Source of the DNA: Candidatus Caenarcanum sp.
GTDB lineage: Bacteria; Cyanobacteriota; Vampirovibrionia; Gastranaerophilales; UBA9971
Direction: 5' to 3'
DNA length: 8,682 bases
NCBI GenBank assembly: GCA_020720345.1
Contig: DYOT01000045.1
Location: forward strand, 1 to 8,682
Shown here piece after piece: positions 1 through 6,957 of this stretch. The notes under the pieces are model-generated. The model saw nothing but the letters and a program-made list of their open reading frames with translations, had not been told where the DNA came from and searched no databases. Each line of letters begins with the position of its first letter. The stretch's first letter is position 1. The translations under genes were made by a program, and so were the position numbers.

Positions 1-54
1 AATATTGGCATCGTCTTCAACATAAAGAATTTTCTTTAAATTTTTAGTAACCAT
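1..54 (-). CDS. Response regulator, N-terminal fragment (runs off the window)
   Basis: Reading the minus strand from the ATG at 54-52, eighteen codons stay open to the window edge and give MVTKNLKKILYVEDDANI. A lysine-rich start, a hydrophobic first beta strand (ILYV) and an acidic E-D-D triplet (residues 13-15) are the classic beginning of a CheY-like receiver domain; the acidic residues form the Mg2+ pocket beside the phosphorylated Asp, which lies outside the window. A purine-rich AGAG lies about 7 nt upstream of the ATG and a GGAG about 14 nt upstream, so this start is credible. The gene is divergent from cimA. The output domain cannot be seen, so it could be a stand-alone receiver, a DNA-binding regulator or the N-terminus of a hybrid protein. 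Confidence 0.75.
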   Translation of the reverse strand, partial: MVTKNLKKILYVEDDANI

Positions 55-135
55 AATTATTCTCTTAACTCCAATATTATATTAATAATTATTAAATATA
101 TCATAATATCTAAAACCTGAATAAATATGAATTTT

Positions 136-163
136 TTGACTGCGTCCGGGTAAATGTTATAAT
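136..163 (+). promoter_or_regulatory. Sigma-70-type promoter of cimA
   Basis: A -35 box TTGACT (136-141, five of six consensus bases) is followed after 16 bp by a perfect -10 box TATAAT (158-163), itself preceded by TG at 155-156 (extended -10). Transcription would start near 170 and give a leader of about 30 nt, with a weak AAGAG ribosome site before the ATG at 200. There is no room for a long attenuator in this leader. Confidence 0.75.
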
Positions 164-199
164 AAAACAATAATTTAAATAAAACCAAGAGTAACCCTA

Positions 200-1804
200 A
201 TGTTTTTAAACAAAATTGAGATATATGACACCACATTAAGAGATGGTGGACAATCCGAAGGAATATCTTTTTCTGTAAACGATAAAATGAAAATAATTCA
301 CCTGCTTGATGAATTGGGAGTTGATTATATTGAAGCCGGCTGGCCCGGTGCAAACCCCAAAGATATCGAAGTTTTTGAACAGGCAAAAAGTCTTAAATTA
401 AAGAATGCTAAAATAACTGCTTTTGGATGCACAAGAAAAGCGAACGGCAAAGCCGAAGTCGACGCTGTGCTTAATCAGCTTATTGATTCAGGGACAGAAA
501 TAATTACTATTTTCGGTAAAGCATGGGATTTTCATGTTGAACATGCTCTTTGTACAACGCTTGAAGAAAATTTAAATATGATTTATGACAGTGTAGTATA
601 TTTAAAGAGCAAAAACAAAAGAGTTTTTTTTGATGCGGAGCATTTTTACGACGGTTTTAAAAAGAATCGTGATTATGCACTGAAAGCTATTGAATCTGCA
701 TACAAAGCGGGTGCTGAAAGAATTATTCTCTGTGATACAAACGGAGGCTGCCTTCCTGTCGAGATGAAAGAGATTACAGAAGAAGCTGAGAAATTTTTAC
801 CCGATGCAATAATAGGTATACACGCTCATAATGACAGCGATACAGCAGTTGCAAATTCCATAATAGCCGTTCAGGCTGGCGCAAGACAGGTTCAGGGAAC
901 TTTTAACGGTTATGGGGAAAGATGCGGAAACGCAAATTTATGTTCAATAATCCCGGCATTGCAGCTAAAACTTGGATTTGAAATTATTGGCGAAAATGTA
1001 AAAGGACTCGTTTCAGTTTCCAGACAAATCAGCGAAATTGCCAATAAAAAAGCAAATGACCACGCCCCGTATGTTGGAAGAAGCTCTTTTACTCATAAAG
1101 CCGGCGTGCATGCAAGCGGAGTGGCCAAAAATTCAAGCACTTACGAACACATAAATCCTGAAACTGTCGGGAATATTAGACAAATTGTTATTAGCGACCA
1201 GTCAGGATTAGCCTCATTAAAAGATAAGATTTCCGGCATTAATCTCGAAAGAGAGCTGACTAACGACGATATGAGAAAAATTCTTGAACGCATCAAAGAG
1301 CTTGAGTGGCAAGGATTTACGTTTGAAGATGCGGATGCTTCCTTTGAACTTATGGTTAGAGATGTTATGGGCGTAAAGCCCCGTTATTTTGAGCTTAAAG
1401 GGTTCAGGGTGGTTTCTGACACAAGGGGAATTGACCCTTTAAACACAGAAGCCTCTGTTAAAGTTAAAATAGGAAATGAAATTATTCATACAGTTTCGGA
1501 AGGAGAAGGTCCCGGACATGCTCTTGATAGTGCTTTAAGACTTGCATTAAAACCTTCATATCCTAAAATTGAAAGATTTAAATTATCTGATTTTAAAGTA
1601 AGAATTCTTGACGGAACAGACGGTTCGAGTTCAAAAACTCGTGTACACGTAGAAACTTCCGACGGATACGAAAAATGGGACACAGTAGGTGTCAGCAGAA
1701 ATATTTTGGAAGCGGCTTATCTTGCTATAGTAGACAGTCTTGATTACGGTCTATTTATGCTGAACGAAGTTCCCCAAAATATTTTAACAATGAATAAAAG
1801 TTAA
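200..1804 (+). CDS. cimA: (R)-citramalate synthase
   Basis: Predicted to condense acetyl-CoA with pyruvate to (R)-citramalate, the first step of the threonine-independent route to 2-oxobutyrate and isoleucine; cytosolic. Visible in the 534 residues: the HMGL-like TIM barrel begins with DTTLRDGGQ (residues 10-18; Arg14 catalytic and Asp15 metal ligand by family knowledge), has GIHAHND (206-212; His208 and His210 metal ligands), then a GYGERCGNA motif (237-245) and THKAGVHASG (298-307). The C-terminal part, about 405-525, looks like the LeuA-type regulatory domain where end-product inhibition occurs. Length and the QSEGISFS sequence after the first motif fit the long citramalate synthase family rather than 2-isopropylmalate or homocitrate synthase, but specificity is inferred from family resemblance. 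The start follows a weak AAGAG site. It appears monocistronic, as the next gene has its own promoter. Confidence 0.9.
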   Translation: MFLNKIEIYDTTLRDGGQSEGISFSVNDKMKIIHLLDELGVDYIEAGWPGANPKDIEVFEQAKSLKLKNAKITAFGCTRKANGKAEVDAVLNQLIDSGTEIITIFGKAWDFHVEHALCTTLEENLNMIYDSVVYLKSKNKRVFFDAEHFYDGFKKNRDYALKAIESAYKAGAERIILCDTNGGCLPVEMKEITEEAEKFLPDAIIGIHAHNDSDTAVANSIIAVQAGARQVQGTFNGYGERCGNANLCSIIPALQLKLGFEIIGENVKGLVSVSRQISEIANKKANDHAPYVGRSSFTHKAGVHASGVAKNSSTYEHINPETVGNIRQIVISDQSGLASLKDKISGINLERELTNDDMRKILERIKELEWQGFTFEDADASFELMVRDVMGVKPRYFELKGFRVVSDTRGIDPLNTEASVKVKIGNEIIHTVSEGEGPGHALDSALRLALKPSYPKIERFKLSDFKVRILDGTDGSSSKTRVHVETSDGYEKWDTVGVSRNILEAAYLAIVDSLDYGLFMLNEVPQNILTMNKS

Positions 1805-1807
1805 AAT

Positions 1808-1837
1808 TTGCCATCTCGCCTAAAAAAAAACTATAAT
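1808..1837 (+). promoter_or_regulatory. Sigma-70-type promoter of the GH13 gene
   Basis: TTGCCA (1808-1813, five of six -35 bases) and a perfect TATAAT (1832-1837) are separated by 18 bp. This starts just after the cimA stop codon (1802-1804) and predicts a start of transcription near 1844, about 40 nt before the GTG start. No rho-independent terminator is visible between cimA and this promoter, so read-through from cimA is also possible. Confidence 0.6.
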
Positions 1838-1885
1838 ATTCCTGACTGCTTTAATTTGTAATAGCCGGGGGGAAATGTCATAAAA

Positions 1886-3430
1886 GTGATTTGCGAAAAA
1901 AATCAGGAAAGTGAAATATATAATAAATTTCTGGAAATTGTAAATAAAACAAAGACGGAGCGCCCGGCTGATCTTTTGGTTCAGGATATCAAAAGGGATT
2001 CTCAATGGTATAAAGATGAAATTATTTATATGTTTTATCCTGAACGTTTTGGAGTTGAGGACGAAACCACTCCAAATACCTTCAGAAATTTAACCGGTAT
2101 GCTTGATTATCTCAATGATCTTGGAGTAACAATCCTATATATACTTCCATTTCATGACTATTCTTCGTGTAATGAAGAATTTGTAGAATTTGTTTTCGAG
2201 GCAAAAGCCCGAGGATTCAAAATCCAAATTAATTATCCCTGCAAACTGGATTTAAAGAACTGGAAAAATCCCGAAGTATTATATTATATGCTTGATATTA
2301 TGGGACAATGGGCAAATAATGGAATAGATATCCTGAGATTGGATGCAATACCCTGTTTTAACAAAATACCCGAATCAGATAATGAAAATATAGCGCCGTC
2401 TCCTGAAGTAATAAAGCTTTTAAGCGCATTTTTACAGCTTGTAGCCCCCGGCTCGATAATTCAGGCAGAAGCTTGCTGTAAATGGCCGCAAGATATTTTC
2501 CCGTATTTCGGGGAAGAACAAAAAATAGATTTGGGGGCAAATCAGCAAACAACAAGAACTGAACAGGTGCAGATCGCTCATAATTTTTTATTTACGCAGG
2601 CTGTGTGGGCAAATTTGATAACAGCTGACAAGAAGCATTTTTGGGAAGCCTTTAATCTTACTCCGAAAATTCCTGATTCAGCTTCGTGGTCAATATTTTT
2701 AGGATCGCAGGACGAGCTTTCACTTGATATGCTGGATGCCGAAACAGGAAAAATTATACATGATAACCTTGTTTTAAAAGGTGCGGAATTCAAAAAAGAC
2801 CTTGGAGTAAGCGGAAGGATGTTAAATTTCCTTGATAAAGATCTGAAAAAGATAAGTCTGGCTTTTTCCATTCTTTTTTCTCTTCCGGGAATACCAATAA
2901 TTTATTATGGCGATGAAGCCGGCGTTTCTTATAACTGGAAATATGCGGAAGATTCAGCTGAAAAACGTGAATTTATGCAGGAAGAAAATGGCGAAAAAGA
3001 TTTAAATGTGATGAGTTATTTTGACTCCAGAGATATAAATCGTGGTCCAGTTAAAAAAGAAATTTTTTACAATGCGATGAAAGAAGATAAAAATCTGGAA
3101 AATAAAATATATAAAACTGTAAAGAATCTTGTCAGGGCAAGAAAAGAAAATCCCTCTATGTCGAGAGGCAGTATAACAGAGGCGATAAACGGCAGCAAAT
3201 GCATATTTTCATATACAAGAGAGACTGATTTGCAAAAAGTGCTTGTAATTAATAATTTGTCAGAAAAATCAGTAAATGAAAAAATTGAGTTGCCTGTACA
3301 TCTAATTAATAAAGCTGATAAATCTTTATTTGATTTAATTTCCGGTGAAAAAATACGTGTAAAAGCTAACTATGGCAGCCTTGAAGTTTCATTGAAACCA
3401 TACCAGTCTTTATGGCTTCAATTTTGCTAA
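1886..3430 (+). CDS. GH13 alpha-amylase-fold protein, trehalose-synthase-like but lacking domain B
   Basis: 514 residues related to the GH13 family, closest by eye to trehalose synthase (maltose alpha-D-glucosyltransferase). Visible: barrel start WYKDEIIYMFYPERFG (41-56); region II GIDILRLDA (146-154) with nucleophile Asp153; region III QAEACCKWPQDIFPYFG (193-209) with acid/base Glu195, resembling the AEANQWPxDVxxYFG of trehalose synthases; region IV WSIFLGSQDELSL (268-280) with Asp276; then SLPGIPIIYYGDE (332-344) and a beta-rich C-terminal domain from about 435. Odd points: region I, normally DxVxNH, reads FKIQINYP (111-118), so its Asp and His are gone; the usual NHD of region IV is SQD; and only about 20 residues separate region I from the barrel helix before region II, where the family carries domain B. 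Substrate cannot be predicted; altered specificity or a non-catalytic role are both possible. The GTG start (1886) lies 12 nt after a GGGGGGA site; an in-frame stop at 1862 limits alternatives. The first 40 residues are hydrophilic and show no signal peptide, so it is probably cytosolic. Confidence 0.8.
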   Translation: MICEKNQESEIYNKFLEIVNKTKTERPADLLVQDIKRDSQWYKDEIIYMFYPERFGVEDETTPNTFRNLTGMLDYLNDLGVTILYILPFHDYSSCNEEFVEFVFEAKARGFKIQINYPCKLDLKNWKNPEVLYYMLDIMGQWANNGIDILRLDAIPCFNKIPESDNENIAPSPEVIKLLSAFLQLVAPGSIIQAEACCKWPQDIFPYFGEEQKIDLGANQQTTRTEQVQIAHNFLFTQAVWANLITADKKHFWEAFNLTPKIPDSASWSIFLGSQDELSLDMLDAETGKIIHDNLVLKGAEFKKDLGVSGRMLNFLDKDLKKISLAFSILFSLPGIPIIYYGDEAGVSYNWKYAEDSAEKREFMQEENGEKDLNVMSYFDSRDINRGPVKKEIFYNAMKEDKNLENKIYKTVKNLVRARKENPSMSRGSITEAINGSKCIFSYTRETDLQKVLVINNLSEKSVNEKIELPVHLINKADKSLFDLISGEKIRVKANYGSLEVSLKPYQSLWLQFC

Positions 3431-3434
3431 CTAA

Positions 3435-4058
3435 CTACACTTCTTTTAAGGACATTTTTAATTTAACTTTTTCCAATAAAATACTGGCGGGAATATAATA
3501 ACTGTTGAGCTCAAGACTCTTCAAAAGCGCCTTGATGCTTTCCTTATAATCTTCCGTTACATAATTATACTGTGCAAGGTAATAATAAGTTTCAGGGTCT
3601 CTGTTAAAAACTTCAACACTTTTATTTAAATAGTTTTTTGCCATACTATAAAAACCAAAATTCAATAAAACTCTTCCAATAAGTTTATAGGCTTCAAGAT
3701 TTACTGACATTAAAAGTTCACTATTTTTAAGTATATTTTCGGTATAACGAATTTTATTTGCTTTGATAAAATAGCCCATATCCATTTCCAGAAAGTTTCT
3801 TACCTGTAAAAAAGACGGAATTTTTGGAGAGGGTCTTAAATTTATAAAATCAAGCAGGCATTTCCCCCATTGAACTGCCGGAGAATCAGGACAGTGGCTG
3901 TACCATAACTTTTGGGTTTCAAAATCGTTCCCTGTTAAAAGGTAACAAAAACCCGCCTGATATTTTTCATCGGCTTTTAAAAAAAATTCAGCAGCTTTTA
4001 AAAATTCATTATTTTCAAGATAAGCAAGAGCTTCTTTTAATAACAAAGATTTATGCAT
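3435..4058 (-). CDS. TPR protein translationally coupled to csrA
   Basis: A 207-residue protein of unknown specific function. The open frame extends upstream through csrA in another frame, but the credible start is the ATG at 4058-4056, one base after the csrA stop (4062-4060). The protein then begins MHKSLLLKEALAYLENN; upstream residues are only antisense-frame csrA. No good Shine-Dalgarno sequence is seen (A-rich GAAAAAAAAT), so translation probably depends on ribosomes finishing csrA. Two clear tetratricopeptide repeats lie at about 122-155 and 156-189 (ETYYYLAQYNYVTEDYKESI), with a weaker helical pair at 5-38 and a less regular middle. No signal peptide or membrane segment. As third gene of the fliW-csrA operon it may act in flagellar assembly or on the FliW/CsrA switch; that is inference from position only. 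It ends 4 bp from the convergent GH13 gene. Confidence 0.8.
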   Translation of the reverse strand: MHKSLLLKEALAYLENNEFLKAAEFFLKADEKYQAGFCYLLTGNDFETQKLWYSHCPDSPAVQWGKCLLDFINLRPSPKIPSFLQVRNFLEMDMGYFIKANKIRYTENILKNSELLMSVNLEAYKLIGRVLLNFGFYSMAKNYLNKSVEVFNRDPETYYYLAQYNYVTEDYKESIKALLKSLELNSYYIPASILLEKVKLKMSLKEV

Positions 4059-4059
4059 A

Positions 4060-4362
4060 TTATTTTTTTTCAGTATCGATCTTTGTCGAGACAGATTTAA
4101 GCTTATCAAGATAATCGGAGGCAAAATCTTTTTTAGATTCAGTAAAATGAACTGTACTGCCAAATTCGGGCAGATAAATATCATTTACAGCCTGTAAGTT
4201 TGCCTTTTTAATTTCTTCGTAAATTTCTTCCCTGAAAATAGAAACATTTTTCGGAGCCTGAATCCCTATTTTTACTGTATCTCCACGTGTTTCAAGAACT
4301 GTAACTTCAATATTGTCGTTAATAATTAATTTTTGCCCTTTTTTTCTTGTTAAAACTAGCAT
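4060..4362 (-). CDS. csrA: Carbon storage regulator CsrA with long C-terminal tail
   Basis: A homodimeric RNA-binding protein that blocks or modulates translation of mRNAs with GGA motifs, classically flagellin and carbon-storage transcripts. MLVLTRKKGQKLII at the start and APKNVSIFREEIYEEI (36-51) are diagnostic; Leu4, Arg6 and Arg44, the residues known to contact RNA, are all present. At 100 residues it is longer than the usual 60-75: everything after about residue 52 is an extra tail ending in a lysine-rich, probably helical segment. In Bacillus, FliW binds the CsrA C-terminal extension, so this tail may serve the FliW encoded just upstream. A perfect AGGAG (4370-4374) lies 7 nt before the ATG and itself contains a GGA, as expected for autoregulation. 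Middle gene of a three-gene operon. Confidence 0.95.
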   Translation of the reverse strand: MLVLTRKKGQKLIINDNIEVTVLETRGDTVKIGIQAPKNVSIFREEIYEEIKKANLQAVNDIYLPEFGSTVHFTESKKDFASDYLDKLKSVSTKIDTEKK

Positions 4363-4441
4363 ATTTTCACTCCTAAAAAATCCTTTTCTTCTTTTTCGTC
4401 TTTAAACTTCCTTGTTCTAGCTTGCAGGAGATAATTTGTGG
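4363..4441 (-). promoter_or_regulatory. csrA leader with candidate CsrA-binding GGA sites
   Basis: This 79-base fliW-csrA spacer, read on the minus strand, holds three GGA motifs. The upstream one, GAACAAGGAAGT (4406-4417), matches the published CsrA SELEX consensus RUACARGGAUGU at 10 of 12 positions, and flanking GAAC/GTTT can form a 4-bp stem (one G-U pair) that puts GGA in a six-base loop. The second is AAAAGGATTTT (GGA at 4381-4383) and the third is the csrA Shine-Dalgarno AGGAG itself (GGA at 4371-4373). A distal high-affinity site plus one on the ribosome site is the layout known for CsrA repression. I see no convincing promoter or terminator in the spacer. Confidence 0.5.
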
Positions 4442-4900
4442 TTAAACTTTTACTTCTGCGGGTTTTTGAGGCACATCTTTAAATAATTTATGTTTTACAG
4501 ATAAATTTGCATTAGTTAAAACCAACTGTAAACTCTTTTTATTGTCCATATTTACAACAATGGGTCCAACAAGGTTTATAGTGGATTCTTGAGGATTTTC
4601 CTGCGGAACACATGTTATGTTAAACGATAAAACATTATCTGCATTTGTGATTTCCAGTAATTTTGATTTGTTTTCAGGAATAACAAATTGATAATCAATT
4701 CCAAAAAAAGCCGGAAAAGTTATAGGAAACGCAATATTTGGATTTTCAGCTGATTGAAGCCATTTAAACGGTGATTCAGTCGAATGATCAATGAGAAAAA
4801 ATTTTGTAAGATTTTCATAACCCAAAATAGGTTCTACAAAATTAAAAATTAAATTCTCGTCAATCTCCACTTCGCCAAATCTGCTTGTGTTTATTTTCAT
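4442..4900 (-). CDS. fliW: Flagellar assembly factor FliW
   Basis: FliW binds CsrA and also flagellin; when flagellin is exported, freed FliW captures CsrA and relieves translational repression of flagellin. The 152-residue length is normal for the family. The N-terminus (MKINTSRFGEVEIDENLIFNF) matches the conserved opening, followed by the hallmark GYENLTKFFLIDH (27-39) and SPFKWLQSAENPNIAF (43-58), and later NLVGPIVVNMDNKKSLQLVL (108-127), typical of the FliW core. The ATG at 4900 has a GGGG 8 nt upstream. It is the first gene of fliW-csrA-TPR; a -10-like TATACT on the minus strand (4951-4956) lies upstream but lacks a good -35, and I see no sigma-28-type flagellar promoter. No flagellin gene is in this window, so the main target must lie elsewhere. 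Confidence 0.92.
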   Translation of the reverse strand: MKINTSRFGEVEIDENLIFNFVEPILGYENLTKFFLIDHSTESPFKWLQSAENPNIAFPITFPAFFGIDYQFVIPENKSKLLEITNADNVLSFNITCVPQENPQESTINLVGPIVVNMDNKKSLQLVLTNANLSVKHKLFKDVPQKPAEVKV

Positions 4901-5151
4901 TTAGTATGCCCCATATTTATAATAAGTACTCATTAAACAAATTTAAGTTGAGTATAATAAACCCTCTAAAAATATTAAAGCATAATACTTATTAATTAAC
5001 TATCAACATTTTATATGATTTTGCCTGTGGTGAAAATAAAAATTAATAAATTATGTATTTATTGCAATTATTTATAATAATAAGTTAAAATAAAATCAAC
5101 ACATTATTATAAATAAGCATTATTAGTTTTAGATTAGCAAGGATTAGTATT
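4901..5151. other. Divergent intergenic region between fliW and the TPR gene
   Basis: 251 bp of very AT-rich DNA between two outward-facing genes. On the minus strand the best fliW -10 candidate is TATACT at 4951-4956, with no good -35. On the plus strand a weak candidate for the TPR gene is TTGCAA (5062-5067), 18 bp, TAAAAT (5086-5091). Base composition alone yields many TATAAT-like strings here, so neither is secure. No open frame with a ribosome site and no strong hairpin was found. Confidence 0.4.
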
Positions 5152-5865
5152 ATGAAAAGCAAAGAATATGAATTTTATTATAATAAAGGAATTGTTTATA
5201 ATGACGAAGGTAAATATACTCTGGCTATAGAAAATTATATAAAAGCCCTGTCCTACAATCGTCAGTCAATTGAAGCATATTTTAATCTGGGCGTGGCGTA
5301 TATAAATAATAAAGAATACGAACTTGCCATTGATGGTTTTAATAATGTATTAAAACTCAATCCTAATGAAACTCTGGCATATAGTAATATTGCCCTGGCT
5401 TATTCAAGAAGAAAGAATTATGATTTAGCTATAAGCAATTATCAGAAAGTTTTAGCTCTTAATCCCGATGATGTTGATACATATAAGGATTTAGCAGATG
5501 TATATGTAAGAAATAAACAATATGATGAAGCGATTAATTATTACAACAAAGCTCTGGAAATTAATCCATGCTTAATACAGGTTAAACAATCTTTGAAGAC
5601 AGCAATAAACCTGAAAAATCAGAATGAACCTGCATGTGAAAAAGAAGAAAGTGTTGTTTATGATGAAATTCAGGACAATTCGAATGAAGTGATGGCACAG
5701 TCATACTTTAATTCCGGTGTAAACTGCATTAAAGAAAAAAATATTGATTCTGCAATAGAAAATTTCAGGAATTGTCTGAAAATTAGTCCTGATTTTCCTA
5801 ATGCTTATAATTTTTTAGATAAAATGCTTCAAATAAAAGCAAAAATGTATGAAATTAATAAGTAG
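5152..5865 (+). CDS. TPR-repeat protein
   Basis: 237 residues made almost wholly of tetratricopeptide repeats. Four consecutive 34-residue units lie at about 5-38, 39-72, 73-106 and 107-140, with the usual pattern of small residue at position 8 and A-x-x-x-[FY] in helix B followed by LxLNP (for example YDEAINYYNKALEINP, 124-139). An acidic, probably unstructured linker (about 155-182) follows, then a fifth repeat at about 182-215 and a short terminal helix. No signal peptide, membrane segment or catalytic domain, so a cytosolic scaffold is likely; the partner is unknown. A good AAGGA site (5139-5143) lies 8 nt before the ATG. It stands alone, divergent from the fliW operon and ending 2 bp from the convergent AI-2E-family gene. 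It is not an obvious duplicate of the TPR gene at 3435-4058, whose repeats are more diverged. Confidence 0.85.
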   Translation: MKSKEYEFYYNKGIVYNDEGKYTLAIENYIKALSYNRQSIEAYFNLGVAYINNKEYELAIDGFNNVLKLNPNETLAYSNIALAYSRRKNYDLAISNYQKVLALNPDDVDTYKDLADVYVRNKQYDEAINYYNKALEINPCLIQVKQSLKTAINLKNQNEPACEKEESVVYDEIQDNSNEVMAQSYFNSGVNCIKEKNIDSAIENFRNCLKISPDFPNAYNFLDKMLQIKAKMYEINK

Positions 5866-5867
5866 AT

Positions 5868-6902
5868 TTAAATGGTTTCTTCAGAGTTAATTTTTTTAAC
5901 GTAAAGTTCCTGTATTAAAACATATATAGAAGCTGCAATAGCTGGAGATAAAATTACTCCAAATACGCCCAGTGTGCTTGCCGCCAAAAGTACAGCAGAA
6001 ATTATAACTATAGGGTGCAGCTCAAGGAATTTACCAAGAATTAATGGCGTTAAAATATGATTTTCAAACCTTTGGATTATAAAATATATTGCTACTATTA
6101 ATAAAGCATACCAGGGGTTTATGGCAAGAGCAATAATCACGGCAGGTACAGCTGATAAAATAGGTCCTACAATCGGTATTATTTCAAGGAGTCCTGCCAC
6201 TATGCCCAGCAAAAGCGCATATTTTATTTTGACCAGTGCAAGAGCAACTGCGGTGATAGCCCCCACTAGAAACATTAATAAAAGTTGCCCTCTCACATAG
6301 CCGCCAACTTTTTTTGAAGTAGTGCTTATAATAAGTCCGGCTTTTTCTCTGTATTTGGGAGGAATAAGCTTTAAAACAGCGCCATTAATTTCGTTTTTAT
6401 CAAGAAGAAGAAATAAAACTATGAATGAAAGTGTAAAAGCCATTATAATTCCGGCAAAAATATTCATAGTAATATTTATCGACTGGCTTAAAATTTCTTT
6501 TGCAAAAGCTGTAAGATTAGTAAACATTTGAGAATAATCAGGAATGATTCCTGTACTTTCAAGCATAAGTTCCCATTGTGCAATCATAGCCTGTAAAGGA
6601 AGCCAGTATTTTGGAAAATCTTCAATAAATTGATTGATTTGCTGAATTAAAATAGAAATAAATGGGACAGATAAAACAAACAAGAGAAGAAATCCGGCTA
6701 AATATACTATACAGACTGCAAAACCGCGGTTAATTTTTTTGCTCATCCCGTCAATAATTGGAAAAAGGGCGCTGGCTATTACAAAAGACGCAAATAAAAG
6801 CAGAATAACGTCTTTTGCATGATAAAAAACTATAAGCAAAACAATAAAAGATATAAAAGTTATTATACTTTTTGGAGAAATAGTTACATTAATCTGATTC
6901 AT
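5868..6902 (-). CDS. AI-2E/PerM-family membrane transporter
   Basis: 344-residue polytopic inner-membrane protein of the AI-2E exporter superfamily (YhhT/YdiK/TqsA/PerM relatives). Hydrophobic segments lie at about 12-27, 30-50, 62-88, 146-168, 204-224, 228-262, 264-277 and 296-332, with a large soluble loop at about 89-145. Family hallmarks are GYVRGQLLLMF (201-211), GLLEIIPIVGPILS (237-250) and the block RFENHILTPLILGKFLELHP (278-297). Members have been linked to autoinducer-2 export, Na+/H+ exchange and other transport, so the substrate is unknown; the family name is not evidence of quorum sensing. A good AAGGA lies 6 nt before the ATG. It follows the nucleoside phosphorylase gene by 55 bp in the same direction and is probably co-transcribed, although a TATAAT on the minus strand (6924-6929), without a good -35, could be an internal promoter. 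Confidence 0.9.
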   Translation of the reverse strand: MNQINVTISPKSIITFISFIVLLIVFYHAKDVILLLFASFVIASALFPIIDGMSKKINRGFAVCIVYLAGFLLLFVLSVPFISILIQQINQFIEDFPKYWLPLQAMIAQWELMLESTGIIPDYSQMFTNLTAFAKEILSQSINITMNIFAGIIMAFTLSFIVLFLLLDKNEINGAVLKLIPPKYREKAGLIISTTSKKVGGYVRGQLLLMFLVGAITAVALALVKIKYALLLGIVAGLLEIIPIVGPILSAVPAVIIALAINPWYALLIVAIYFIIQRFENHILTPLILGKFLELHPIVIISAVLLAASTLGVFGVILSPAIAASIYVLIQELYVKKINSEETI

Positions 6903-6957
6903 ATTTAGTCCTTTTTTATGATAATTATACGTTTTAACAGCTCTGCAAAAATCAAAG

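Noticed and set aside
57..386. 109-residue open frame on the minus strand
   Set aside because: It overlaps the start of cimA and its promoter, has no recognisable domain, and would collide with well-supported coding sequence.
1486..1683. Minus-strand frame inside cimA
   Set aside because: Shadow of the real gene. The same applies to antisense frames at 2358-2555, 2578-2871, 6322-6531 and 7499-7813.
1820..2005. 61-residue minus-strand frame across the GH13 gene start
   Set aside because: Lies over the GH13 promoter and N-terminus; low complexity and no family resemblance.
4059..4184. N-terminal extension of the csrA-linked TPR protein
   Set aside because: These 42 codons are csrA read in another frame; the ATG at 4058, next to the csrA stop, is the natural start.
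4919..4993. Inverted AATAAGTA motifs at 4921-4930 and 4984-4993
   Set aside because: A 9-of-10 match in DNA this AT-rich is expected by chance, and it does not align with a clear promoter.
5868..6902. Quorum-sensing function from the AI-2E family name
   Set aside because: The family is functionally mixed; no luxS or autoinducer gene is present in the window.
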